A stretch of DNA of 64,000 nucleotides, from NCBI RefSeq assembly GCF_026011735.1, contig NZ_BRVN01000001.1:1-64000 (forward strand), given 5' to 3'. Position 1 is the stretch's first letter; every line of letters begins with the position of its first letter. Below the pieces are notes generated by a model. The model saw nothing but the letters and a program-made list of their open reading frames with translations, ran no database searches and had not been told where the DNA came from. The DNA is from Dietzia sp. NCCP-2495 (lineage in GTDB: Bacteria; Actinomycetota; Actinomycetes; Mycobacteriales; Mycobacteriaceae). The translations under genes and the position numbers were made by a program. Below are positions 17,729-25,539 of the stretch, piece by piece.

Positions 17729-18073
17729 ATGGCAGATCGAGTGCTCAGAGGCAGCCGCCTCGGTGCGGTGAGCTACGAGACGGACCGGGACCACGACCTC
17801 GCCCCCCGCCGTATGGCCAAGTACCAGACCCCCAACGGTGAGGTCTTCGAGGTGCCCTTCGCGGACGACGCGGAGATCCCGGGCACCTGGATGTGCAAGA
17901 ACGGCCAGGAAGGTCAGCTCATCGACGGTCCGGCCGTCGAGGTGAAGAAGGGCAAGCCGCCGCGCACCCACTGGGACATGCTGCTCGAGCGTCGTTCCGT
18001 CGAGGAGCTCGAGGACCTGCTCAAGGAGCGCATGGACCTGCTCCGTAAGCGCCGTCGCGCCGGCTCGCGCTAG
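17729..18073 (+). CDS. rbpA: RNA polymerase-binding protein RbpA
   Basis: This 114-residue actinobacterial transcription activator binds RNA polymerase and group-1/2 sigma factors and stabilises the open complex. All family parts are visible: the N-terminal tail (MADRVLRGSRLGAVSYETDRDHDLAPR), the core barrel (YQTPNGEVFEVPFADDAEIPGTWMCKNGQEGQ), the basic linker (KKGKPPRTHWDML) and the C-terminal sigma-interaction helix (RRSVEELEDLLKERMDLLRKRR). Only one of the possible zinc Cys (WMCKNG) is present, as in Mycobacterium. ATG 17729 has AGAAGGAG upstream. It is monocistronic with its own terminator. Confidence 0.95.
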   Translation: MADRVLRGSRLGAVSYETDRDHDLAPRRMAKYQTPNGEVFEVPFADDAEIPGTWMCKNGQEGQLIDGPAVEVKKGKPPRTHWDMLLERRSVEELEDLLKERMDLLRKRRRAGSR

Positions 18074-18122
18074 AAGTACGGCCACCACGCGGCCCTTTCG
18101 CCCAGTCGCGTAGAACCACAGG

Positions 18123-18155
18123 ACGCCCCGCCCGCCGATCCCGGCGACGGGGCGT
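18123..18155. terminator. Terminator between rbpA and ppm1
   Basis: ACGCCCCG (18123-18130) pairs with CGGGGCGT (18148-18155), with an inner CGCC/GGCG helix in the loop. It lies about 50 bases after the rbpA stop and 60 bases before the convergent ppm1 stop, so it can serve both. Confidence 0.65.
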
Positions 18156-18213
18156 TCGTCGTCCGACGACGTGGCGGATCTGTGCGGAGCCGTGCCGACC
18201 CGTGCGGACGGGT

Positions 18214-18993
18214 TTAGCGGCCGAGGAGCGACGCGAGCTGCGCCCGGCGCTTCTCCCAGCCCCACTTCGCCACGTTGACGGCGGCCTCGCGGAAGATCGA
18301 CTCGCTCATCTTGGAGTGCCCGATGGTGCGCTCGGTGAACGTGATCGGCACCTCGACGACCTTCCGTTCATTTCCCAGGAGCCGCCACGTCATGTCGATC
18401 TGGAAGCAGTAGCCCTTGGACTCGATGGAGTCCATGTCCATCTCGGCGAGGGCGTCCGCGCGGTACGCGCGGTATCCGGCGGTGATGTCCTTGATTCCCA
18501 CCCCGAGCATGATCCGCGAGTAGATGTTGCCGCCGCGTGAGATCACGTGCCGCTGCCACGGCCAGTTGACGACACTGCCCCCGGGGACGTACCGCGACCC
18601 GATCGCGAGGTCTGCGCCGGCGTCGACGGCGTCCAGCATCGCGGGCAGGCGCTCGGGCGGATGGCTGCCGTCGGCGTCCATCTCGACCAGGACGGTGTAA
18701 CCACGCTCGAGGCCCCAGCGGAATCCGGCGATGTAGGCCGCGCCGAGACCTTCTTTGCCGGTGCGGTGCAGGACGCTGATGCGGCCACGGACGTCGTCGG
18801 CGGCGAGCCGGTCGGCGACCTCGCCCGTGCCGTCCGGGCTGTTGTCGTCGGCGATGAGGACCGAGACGTCAGGTGCGGCGACCAGGAGGCGCTCGACCAC
18901 GCCGGGCAGGTTCTCCCGCTCGTCGTAGGTCGGGATGATCACGAGCGTGCGCTCAGACGGCGCGCTGCCGCCGGGCGTCGTCGGTTCGGTCAC
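18214..18993 (-). CDS. ppm1: Polyprenol monophosphomannose synthase
   Basis: This 259-residue GT2 glycosyltransferase transfers mannose from GDP-mannose to polyprenyl phosphate on the cytoplasmic face of the membrane, giving the donor for lipomannan, lipoarabinomannan and protein mannosylation. Family motifs: [46 protein letters not shown] and the GSRYVPGG / [10 protein letters not shown] stretch. No membrane helices are present, as in the catalytic domain of mycobacterial Ppm1. Its GTG directly follows the lnt stop with no spacer (TAA then GTG), so it is translated by the same ribosomes. In M. tuberculosis the two are fused; here they are separate. Confidence 0.93.
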   Translation of the reverse strand: MTEPTTPGGSAPSERTLVIIPTYDERENLPGVVERLLVAAPDVSVLIADDNSPDGTGEVADRLAADDVRGRISVLHRTGKEGLGAAYIAGFRWGLERGYTVLVEMDADGSHPPERLPAMLDAVDAGADLAIGSRYVPGGSVVNWPWQRHVISRGGNIYSRIMLGVGIKDITAGYRAYRADALAEMDMDSIESKGYCFQIDMTWRLLGNERKVVEVPITFTERTIGHSKMSESIFREAAVNVAKWGWEKRRAQLASLLGR

Positions 18994-20607
18994 TTAGTTC
19001 TCCTCGATCTCGGTGTCGGGCCGGCGCCGGGTGCCCAGGGCCGCCCACGCCAGTGCGACGAGCCCGATGAGGCAACTCACCGCTTGGGGGATGCCGCCCA
19101 GACGGGTTGCCATCGTACCGGCCGACCCGATCTCCACCTGCGCCACCAACGCCGCGGGTTCAAAGATCCCCGCCTCCTGGCGTACGTCGCCGTCTGGCCC
19201 GATGACCGCACTCACACCGCTGGTCGCGGCGATGAGGACGGGGACGTGGTGCTCGACCGCGCGTACGCGGGACATGGCGAGCTGCTGGTAGGTCATGGGC
19301 GATCGCCCGAAGGTCGCGTTGTTGGTCGGTACCGCGAGCAGTTCCGCGCCCCGGGCCACGGGCTCCCGCGCAGCGGAGTCGAAGGCCACCTCGAAGCAGA
19401 TGGCCACGCCCAGGTCCACCCCGGCGGCGCTCACCACGCCGTCGCCGTCCCCGGGCACGAAATGTCCGGCCGTGCGGGCGATCGGGAACAGCGCCTCGAG
19501 GGGCTTCCGGAGCGGCAGCCACTCCCCGAACGGTTGGATGTACTTCTTGTCGTGGCGGTCGGTCACGGGGTCGTCGGCGGTGCCGTCCCACACGAGGTAC
19601 GAGTTGGTGGCCTCACGCTCGTGGCCGGTCGCGAGCACCGTCCCGACGAGGATCGGGGCCCCGAGACGGCGCGAGAGTGCGGAGATCTGTGCGCCCGCGC
19701 GCTGGTCGGCGAGCGGCGAGATGTCAGAGGCGTTCTCCGGCCACAGCACGAGATCCGGGCGAGGGACGGTGCCAGCGTCGACGTCGTCGGCCAGTTGGGC
19801 GGTGACGCGGAGGTGGTTGTCCAGCACCGCACGGCGCTGCGCGTTGAAGTCGAGCCCCAGCCGCGGGACGTTGCCCTGGATCAGCGCCACGTCGAGGGTG
19901 CGGGTGTCCTGTGCCCCGCGCGGTGCGAGTGTGGCCACGGCGACGAGGCCCACCGCCGCGACGGCGGTGGTGACCAGTCCGGTGAGGACGCGTCCGGGCC
20001 GGGAGCGACGGAGCAGGAGGACCACCGCGAATCCGAGCGCACCGCCGAGTGTGGCCACGACGAACCCGAGCAGCGGTGTGCCGCCGAGGGACGCCAGTGG
20101 CAGCAGTGGGCCGTCGGCCTGGCCGAACGCGAGCCGCCCCCAGGGGAATCCGCCCCACGGCCACGACGACCGGATCCATTCCCACAGTGACCACCACCCG
20201 GCGAATCCGAGCAGCGCCGCGGTCGCGCGCGAGGCCGTGCGGGCGGGGCGCTCGCCGTAGGCCGGGAGCTGAGTCCGCACGCCGAGGCCGGCGCGGAGGA
20301 TGACAGTCGCGCCGGCGCCGAACGCGGCGAGGTACAGCGCCTCGACCACGGACAGGCCCCACGCGGCGTAGGCGCCCACGTACAACCCGACCCACGGGAC
20401 GAGGAGAAGGAAGAACACTAGCCCCGTCACGAAGCCGATAAGGGCGCCGGTACGGGCGCGCGGCGTGGAGCCGCGCACGGGGGCCAGGACGACGACGACG
20501 AGCGCCATTGCAGGCAGGGCCGCCCACCACAGGCCGACAGGAGGGAACGACGCGGCCAGCAGCGCACCGGCCGCAGCCGCCCAGAGGAGCCGGACGACGA
20601 GCGGCAT
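18994..20607 (-). CDS. lnt: Apolipoprotein N-acyltransferase
   Basis: This 537-residue membrane enzyme adds the third acyl chain to the N-terminal Cys of lipoproteins. Several membrane helices (about 5-225) precede a nitrilase-like domain whose catalytic triad is visible: Glu291 (LWPENASD), Lys355 (HDKKYIQPFGEWLP) and Cys404 (AICFEVAF). A last helix at the C-terminus re-enters the membrane. ATG 20607 shares its A with the stop of the upstream amidohydrolase-like gene (TGATG). The much longer frame upstream of it is basic nonsense inside the neighbouring gene. At least two lipoproteins in this window (LpqC-like and the beta-propeller-like one) are possible substrates. Confidence 0.92.
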   Translation of the reverse strand: MPLVVRLLWAAAAGALLAASFPPVGLWWAALPAMALVVVVLAPVRGSTPRARTGALIGFVTGLVFFLLLVPWVGLYVGAYAAWGLSVVEALYLAAFGAGATVILRAGLGVRTQLPAYGERPARTASRATAALLGFAGWWSLWEWIRSSWPWGGFPWGRLAFGQADGPLLPLASLGGTPLLGFVVATLGGALGFAVVLLLRRSRPGRVLTGLVTTAVAAVGLVAVATLAPRGAQDTRTLDVALIQGNVPRLGLDFNAQRRAVLDNHLRVTAQLADDVDAGTVPRPDLVLWPENASDISPLADQRAGAQISALSRRLGAPILVGTVLATGHEREATNSYLVWDGTADDPVTDRHDKKYIQPFGEWLPLRKPLEALFPIARTAGHFVPGDGDGVVSAAGVDLGVAICFEVAFDSAAREPVARGAELLAVPTNNATFGRSPMTYQQLAMSRVRAVEHHVPVLIAATSGVSAVIGPDGDVRQEAGIFEPAALVAQVEIGSAGTMATRLGGIPQAVSCLIGLVALAWAALGTRRRPDTEIEEN

Positions 20608-21581
20608 CACTCTGCGGTGTCTGCGGGGGTGCCGTCCACCACGAGTGACCGCAGGACGGGATCGGAACCGGTGAGGTCGGGCAGTGGCGGGACCCCCGAG
20701 CGCGGATCGGTGGACCACCGCTGCACGGCGTCGTCGGCGGCGACCACCGCGAGTTCGCCCGTCTCCCACCGCGCATACGTCGCGGGCGCGCCGGGGGCCA
20801 GGGTTCCGGACAGGCCGTCACGGGCACCGGCGGCCCGGCGGGCTCCGCGGGTGGTGGCGGTGAACGCGGCACGGGGCGAGAGTCCCCGCCCGCCGTCGAT
20901 CGAGGTGAGGGCCCGGAGTGCGTCCCAGGGGCGGTAGACATGGTCGGTGCCGACGGTGCCGACGGTTCTGACGCTGTCGACGGTGCTGACGGTGGCGGCC
21001 AGTGCCACGCCGGAGGCGGCGATGCGCACCAGATCGAGGCCGGTGAGGTCGTCGACGAGCGGGCGGACCAGGAGAACGGCGCCGACCGTGGCGAGCGCGG
21101 ACAGGTCGTCGTTGCTGAACTCAGTGGCGCCGATCAGCAGCGGTGTGGTTCGGGCGACCGCAGGACCGCCGAGTTCCCCGGCGAGGCGGGTCAGTTCGGC
21201 GGCGACCGCCGTGGGGTCGACGTCCGGGCCGAGGACGACGCGCTCCCCTGCGCGCACGCGTGTGTCCACGGCGTCGAGGCCGTGGGACTCGGGCAGCGCG
21301 GCACGCACGACGCCGGCGGCCGCCGCGGCCGGGTCGGCAAGGTCGGCCGGGCCGGCCGGGTCGGCATCGTCACCGGTGTTGGACGCGCCGACAACGCAGT
21401 CGACGAACGCGGGTGCCACCCAGTCCCCGCCCAGGTCGATGCGGTCCGCCTCGGGGAACAACGCGGGGCCCGGGGCGTCGGCGCCCGCCCAGGTCAGCAG
21501 TCCGTTCTCGTACGCAAACGCGGTGGCGTCCCGCGAGGCTGGGGTGAGGACGCGGCCTCCGGTGGCGAGAAGTGCAGGCAT
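20607..21581 (-). CDS. Degenerate amidohydrolase-like protein
   Basis: This 324-residue protein begins like a metal-dependent amidohydrolase (GGRVLTPAS, then LGGDWVAPAFVDCVVGAS) and ends like one (DALRALTSIDGGRGLSPRAAFTATTRGARRAAGARDGLSGTLAPGAPATYARWE). At the position where the family has HxH after the GxxD motif it reads DCVVGAS, so the first metal ligands are missing, and the middle of the barrel is Ala/Asp-rich and shortened. It is probably catalytically dead or uses another site. It is translationally coupled to lnt. A repetitive T/V/G stretch (TVSTVDSVRTVGTVGTD) comes from a degenerate nine-base DNA repeat at about 20942-20995. Confidence 0.65.
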   Translation of the reverse strand: MPALLATGGRVLTPASRDATAFAYENGLLTWAGADAPGPALFPEADRIDLGGDWVAPAFVDCVVGASNTGDDADPAGPADLADPAAAAAGVVRAALPESHGLDAVDTRVRAGERVVLGPDVDPTAVAAELTRLAGELGGPAVARTTPLLIGATEFSNDDLSALATVGAVLLVRPLVDDLTGLDLVRIAASGVALAATVSTVDSVRTVGTVGTDHVYRPWDALRALTSIDGGRGLSPRAAFTATTRGARRAAGARDGLSGTLAPGAPATYARWETGELAVVAADDAVQRWSTDPRSGVPPLPDLTGSDPVLRSLVVDGTPADTAE

Positions 21582-21704
21582 GCTCCGAGTATCCCCGAGT
21601 GGCGTCGGCGCCGCGGAATCCGCCTCACCCGAAGGACCGGCTCCACTGGGTTGGGACCCGAAGTAATGGTTCCGCTGGGCTGGGCCGACGGAGCGTGGCC
21701 GCTC

Positions 21705-21710
21705 TAGGCT
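21705..21710 (+). promoter_or_regulatory. -10 element of a probable leaderless cobG transcript
   Basis: TAGGCT ends eight bases before the cobG ATG at 21719. This places the transcription start at or next to the start codon. No Shine-Dalgarno is visible. Confidence 0.5.
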
Positions 21711-21718
21711 GGACAGAC

Positions 21719-22939
21719 ATGACGGACTTCCCTTCCCCGACCGATCGCGGCGACAACTGCCCCGGGACGGTGCGGGTGCACCCCGCCGCGGACGGTGGGC
21801 TCGCCCGACTTCGGTTTCCCGGAGGCCGGCTCCGGCCCACGGACTGGGCTGCCCTCGCGCAGATCGCCACGGACCACGGTGGCGACCTCCACCTCACCTC
21901 GCGCGGCAACATCCAGGTCCGGGGTGTACGGGACGAGGCTCTACTGCGGGACCGGGTGGAGGCGGCTGGGCTCCTCCCGAGCGTCGCCCACGACAGGGTG
22001 CGGAACATCCTCGCTTCCCCCATGGCGGGTCGCCTCGCGGGACATCACGATCTGGGCCAGCTGCCCGAGTTTCTCGACGCGGCGCTGATGGCGCGAGACG
22101 ACGTGGCGGCGCTGAGTGGTCGCTTCCTGTTCGGCTTCGACGACGGATCCGGAGATGTGCTCGCCCACAGTCCGGATCTCGCCGCCGTCGCGGGGGTCGA
22201 CGCCAGTGCTGACGGTAGTGGCGCCGGGGTGGTGAGGCTGCACGTCCGTGGGCGTGACACGGGCCTGCGCACGACGATGGCCGATGTGGCGACCGTTCTC
22301 GTAGACGTCGCCGCATCGTTCGTCTCGAGCACGGAACGACAGTGGCGTGTCCCGGCGTCCGGGCAGCTGCACGACCTCGTCGTCGTCGCACTGAGGGATC
22401 ACCCACTGACCACGGGATCCACGGCGGCGACCGGCACCTCCGAGTCACCCGGCACGCACGCGATGACCGTCGGTGGCGAGCCCTCTACCGCGGCAGAGGT
22501 GCCGCCGGTCGGCTGGGTGGACACCGACGACGGCCTCGTCAGCCTGCTCGCCGTGGTGCCCTTCGGCGTGGTTCCTGCGCGGCTCGCCGAGTTCCTCGGC
22601 GCGATCGAGCGGCCCAGCACCATCTCGGCCGAGCGCGTGATCGGACTCCACGAACTGACCGAGGGGATGGCCGAGCAGGTGGTCCGCGTGCTCGCCCCGA
22701 TGGGCATGATCTTCGACGCCGCATCACCCTGGGTCGAGGTGACCGCGTGCACCGGACTGCCCGGCTGCTCCCGCTCGCTCACCGACGTCCGCGCGGACGC
22801 CACCGCAGCAGTGCGTGAGGGCACACTCCCGGTTGTCGGACGGCAGCACTGGGTCGGGTGCGACCGTGCCTGCGGCGACACCGGTGCAGGCCAGCGCGTC
22901 ACCGCGACACCGCAGGGCTACGTGGTGGGCCGGCCCTGA
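21719..22939 (+). CDS. cobG: CobG-like precorrin-3B synthase
   Basis: This 406-residue protein belongs to the sulphite/nitrite-reductase-like family. Two ferredoxin-like halves are seen: LRFPGGRLRPTDWAALAQIATDHGGDLHLTSRGNIQVRG near the N-terminus and a second around LLAVVPFGVVPARLAEFLGAI. The [4Fe-4S]/sirohaem Cys are intact at Cys344, Cys350, Cys381 and Cys385 (CTGLPGC, GCDRAC). CobG makes precorrin-3B in the aerobic cobalamin pathway using O2. The start is ATG 21719, as an upstream extension is unrelated. It faces the cobM'-cobK fusion, 16 bases apart. With cobH, cobI, cobJ and cobL absent nearby its present role is uncertain. Confidence 0.8.
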   Translation: MTDFPSPTDRGDNCPGTVRVHPAADGGLARLRFPGGRLRPTDWAALAQIATDHGGDLHLTSRGNIQVRGVRDEALLRDRVEAAGLLPSVAHDRVRNILASPMAGRLAGHHDLGQLPEFLDAALMARDDVAALSGRFLFGFDDGSGDVLAHSPDLAAVAGVDASADGSGAGVVRLHVRGRDTGLRTTMADVATVLVDVAASFVSSTERQWRVPASGQLHDLVVVALRDHPLTTGSTAATGTSESPGTHAMTVGGEPSTAAEVPPVGWVDTDDGLVSLLAVVPFGVVPARLAEFLGAIERPSTISAERVIGLHELTEGMAEQVVRVLAPMGMIFDAASPWVEVTACTGLPGCSRSLTDVRADATAAVREGTLPVVGRQHWVGCDRACGDTGAGQRVTATPQGYVVGRP

Positions 22940-22955
22940 GCCGTCACCACCCTGG

Positions 22956-24236
22956 TCAGCGCGACCCGAAACGCTCCACGAGCCAGCGGGCCGCCTCGTC
23001 CACCCGGTGGACGGTCTCCGGCGTCGGCAGACCGGCCGCCTCGGCGGGGTCCCGCGGCCGGTCGACCATAACCACCGGGATGTTCAGCGCTCGCGCCGCC
23101 TCGAGCTTCGCGGCCGACGCCCGGCCGCCGCTCTCGCGCGTGACCAGTACGTCGATGCGGTGCCGCGACATGATGGTCCGTTCGGAATCCACCCCGAACG
23201 GGCCCTTGTCGAGCACGAGCAGGTACCGCTCCGGGAGCGGCCCGGGTGGCGGCTCCGAGCAACGGATCAGGTAGGCGCCTTGGGAATCACCGGCGAACTC
23301 GGACGCGCCGAGCTTGCCGACGGTGAGCATCGGACGCCGGTACTGGCCCCGGACCGCCTCGACCGCGGCGCGCATGTCGGGGACCCGGATCCAGCGGTCC
23401 CCTTCCCCTTCCGTCCACCTCGGGCGCTGCAGCCGCAGGAGCGGCACCCCGGTGTCGGCCGCAGCGAGAATGGCGTCGGTGGAGATCTGGACCGCGAACG
23501 GATCGGTCGCGTCGATGACCGCGCTGGCACCGGTGGCGCGCAGCCACTGTGCGAGGCCGTCCACGTCGCCGAACCCGCCGATGAGGACCTCTCCGCGGGG
23601 CAGCCGGGGCCGGGCGAGTTTCCCGGCCAGGGCCGTCACCACGTCCAACCCAGCGCTCACCAACAGGTCGGCGAGCCTGCGCGCTTCCACGGTTCCGCCC
23701 AGGACGAGGATCTTCCCCGGAGTGGTGGAGGCCGGGGCTCCCGCCCCTGACTGATCGTTGACCCCCGCTGCCTGACCGGTGGCCGGGCCTCCGTCTGCGC
23801 CCGTGCCCCCGCCCGGATGCGGGCCCTCCACGTCGACCGGCGAGGTGAAGTCCGGATGGCAGATGCCCGGGACGTGCTCCCAGGAGATGCCCGCCGAATC
23901 GAGCGTGTCTGCCAGGGTCCGGGACTCGGGGTGCTGACCGGGATCGCCGGCAAACAGGTGGACGACGCGGTCGCCGCGGCCCAGGGCGGCGGAGATCTCG
24001 TCGATCGCCTGTCCCTCGGACAGTCCGGAGATGTCCACGACCCTCGCGGTGGGCGGCACGAGGGACATCGCCTCCGCGGGCACCGCGCCGTGGGCGTGCA
24101 GACACGTCCCGCTCATCGCGATGAGCCGCGAGGCGCGGACTGTGAGGAGATCGACCGGTCCGGGGCCGACCCCGATGAGGTGGACCGCCGGCGGGGTCTG
24201 TGCGCCGCTCCCCCGCGTCACCGCCGGACCGTTCAC
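22956..24236 (-). CDS. cobK: Fusion: half tetrapyrrole methylase (CobM-like) + CobK precorrin-6A reductase
   Basis: This protein has 426 residues from GTG 24236. Residues 18-132 match only the first half of an SAM-dependent precorrin methylase (VHLIGVGPGPVDLLTVRASRLI, VVDISGLSEGQAIDEI, LFAGDPG, ending HVPGICHP where CobM reads PGVPAF). The second half, which completes the SAM and substrate pocket, is absent. A 40-residue Gly/Ala linker follows, then CobK (174-426): KILVLGGTVEARRLADLL, GKLARPRLPRGEVLIGGFGD, VIDATDPFAVQIS, MLTVGK, MSRHRIDVLVTRESGG. CobK reduces precorrin-6A with NADPH. The start overlaps the SDR stop by four bases (GTGA). The methylase half is unlikely to be an active enzyme. 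Confidence 0.8.
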   Translation of the reverse strand: MNGPAVTRGSGAQTPPAVHLIGVGPGPVDLLTVRASRLIAMSGTCLHAHGAVPAEAMSLVPPTARVVDISGLSEGQAIDEISAALGRGDRVVHLFAGDPGQHPESRTLADTLDSAGISWEHVPGICHPDFTSPVDVEGPHPGGGTGADGGPATGQAAGVNDQSGAGAPASTTPGKILVLGGTVEARRLADLLVSAGLDVVTALAGKLARPRLPRGEVLIGGFGDVDGLAQWLRATGASAVIDATDPFAVQISTDAILAAADTGVPLLRLQRPRWTEGEGDRWIRVPDMRAAVEAVRGQYRRPMLTVGKLGASEFAGDSQGAYLIRCSEPPPGPLPERYLLVLDKGPFGVDSERTIMSRHRIDVLVTRESGGRASAAKLEAARALNIPVVMVDRPRDPAEAAGLPTPETVHRVDEAARWLVERFGSR

Positions 24237-25012
24237 CGGGGCATCCTCCGCCAGACCGTCTGCGGGACCAGCCTCGCGACGGCGAACATCACCCGGAGCT
24301 GCCACGGGATCCACACGACGCCCGGGCGACGGCCCAGTACACGTTCGACCACCGCATCCGCGACCTGGTCCGGGGTCGAGGAGAACGGCGCGGGATCCAT
24401 CCCCTTCGTCATGCGACCGATCACGAATCCGGGACGCGGGATCACCAGCGTGACCCCTGTGCCGTGCAGGGCGTCCGCCATGCCGGAGGCGAAACCGTCC
24501 AGTCCCGCCTTGGCCGAACCGTAGACGTAGTTGGCGCGCCGCACGCGCTGCCCGGCGACAGATGAGAACGCCACGAGCACCCCGCTCCGGCGCGGCTTCA
24601 TCCGCTCGGCCAGGGTCGTCAGCAGCGCGGCCTGGGCCACGAAGTCGGTGTGGAGTATCCGCGCGGCGGCGCCGGCGTCCCGCTCCGCGACCTCCTGATC
24701 ACCGAGGATTCCGAAGGCCAGGACGGCGATGCCGATGGGGCCGACCCGGGACTCGATCCCGTCCACGACCGTCCCGTGCGACTCCAGATCGTCCGCGTCG
24801 AACTCGACGTGTTCCACCGCCACCGCACCCGCGGCCTCCAGGGGCGCGGCGAGCGCGGAGACGTCCCCACCGGGCCTGGACGCCAGCACGAGGGTGCGAC
24901 CCCGCGCGAGGCGCTCGGCCACCGCGAGTCCGATCTCACTACGACCGCCGAACACGGCGACGACCTCACCCCCGGAACCCGGCCGGGCAGACGATGATGC
25001 AGGAGTGGACAT
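24233..25012 (-). CDS. Short-chain dehydrogenase, DprE2-like (Rv2073c type)
   Basis: This 259-residue SDR resembles decaprenylphosphoryl-ribose 2'-epimerase subunit DprE2 and its paralog Rv2073c. The NAD(P) site VVAVFGGRSEIGLAVAERLARG lies near the N-terminus, AVLAFGILGDQEVAERD follows, and the catalytic Ser and Tyr-x3-Lys are in VAFSSVAGQRVRRANYVYGSAKAGLDGF. The C-terminal PGVVWIPWQLRVMFAVARLVPQTVWRRMP is the membrane-associating end seen in DprE2. The partner dprE1 is not in this window, and its position next to cob genes and a Rv2074-like gene points to the Rv2073c ortholog, whose substrate is unknown. The start is ATG 25012. Confidence 0.85.
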   Translation of the reverse strand: MSTPASSSARPGSGGEVVAVFGGRSEIGLAVAERLARGRTLVLASRPGGDVSALAAPLEAAGAVAVEHVEFDADDLESHGTVVDGIESRVGPIGIAVLAFGILGDQEVAERDAGAAARILHTDFVAQAALLTTLAERMKPRRSGVLVAFSSVAGQRVRRANYVYGSAKAGLDGFASGMADALHGTGVTLVIPRPGFVIGRMTKGMDPAPFSSTPDQVADAVVERVLGRRPGVVWIPWQLRVMFAVARLVPQTVWRRMPR

Positions 25013-25076
25013 GCGCCCAGTCTCCCACGGGGACGCTCGCTGACAGTGCACGTGGGCCACCCCGGCGGTCTTCTGG

Positions 25077-25082
25077 CAGGCT
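25077..25082 (+). promoter_or_regulatory. -10-like element before the F420-type reductase
   Basis: CAGGCT ends seven bases before ATG 25090, the same spacing as the TAGGCT elements before cobG and the PAC2 gene. This suggests a leaderless message. Confidence 0.4.
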
Positions 25083-25089
25083 CACCGGT

Positions 25090-25509
25090 ATGGCGCACAC
25101 CCTCGCAGAGTTGTCCGACGACGCCCACGAGTTCCTGTCGACCTACCATCTCGGGACGCTGACTACGCTGCGTGGGGACGGATCACCGCACGTGGTGGCG
25201 GTGGGGTTCACCGTCGACACCGAGGGCGGCCTGGCCCGCGTGATCACCAATCGTGGCTCGCAGAAGGCCCGGAATGCCGCCCGCGGTGCCGAGCACGGAA
25301 CGCGGGCCGCGGTCTCCCATGTCGACGGCGCCCGCTGGTTGACCTTCGAGGGACCGGTCCGCCTCCTCACCGACGCCGCCGAGGTCCGTGAGGGCGAACG
25401 GCGGTACGCGCTGCGCTACCGGGAACCCCGGCCCAACCCGGACCGTGTGGTGGTGGCGATCGAGATCGATCGGGTGCTGGGTTCGGCCGCGATGTTCACC
25501 GGCGCGTAG
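25090..25509 (+). CDS. F420-dependent reductase of the PPOX fold (Rv2074 type)
   Basis: This 139-residue split-barrel protein closely follows Rv2074, an F420H2-dependent biliverdin reductase of M. tuberculosis: LAELSDDAHEFLSTYHLGTLTTLRGDGSPHVVAVGFT, RVITNRGSQKARNA, VSHVDGARWLTFEGP, RYALRYREPRPNPDRVVVAIEIDRVLGSA. Family members reduce tetrapyrrole or other substrates using deazaflavin F420. The start is ATG 25090; the longer upstream frame is antisense to the SDR gene. The neighbourhood (cob genes, DprE2-like SDR) is the same as around Rv2074. Confidence 0.88.
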   Translation: MAHTLAELSDDAHEFLSTYHLGTLTTLRGDGSPHVVAVGFTVDTEGGLARVITNRGSQKARNAARGAEHGTRAAVSHVDGARWLTFEGPVRLLTDAAEVREGERRYALRYREPRPNPDRVVVAIEIDRVLGSAAMFTGA

Positions 25510-25539
25510 CGCTTCACCGGGGCGGAGCGCCCGGGATCG

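Noticed and set aside
18547-20190. A 547-codon plus-strand frame opposite ppm1 and lnt
   Set aside because: Both minus-strand genes have full catalytic motifs; the opposite frame is compositionally abnormal.
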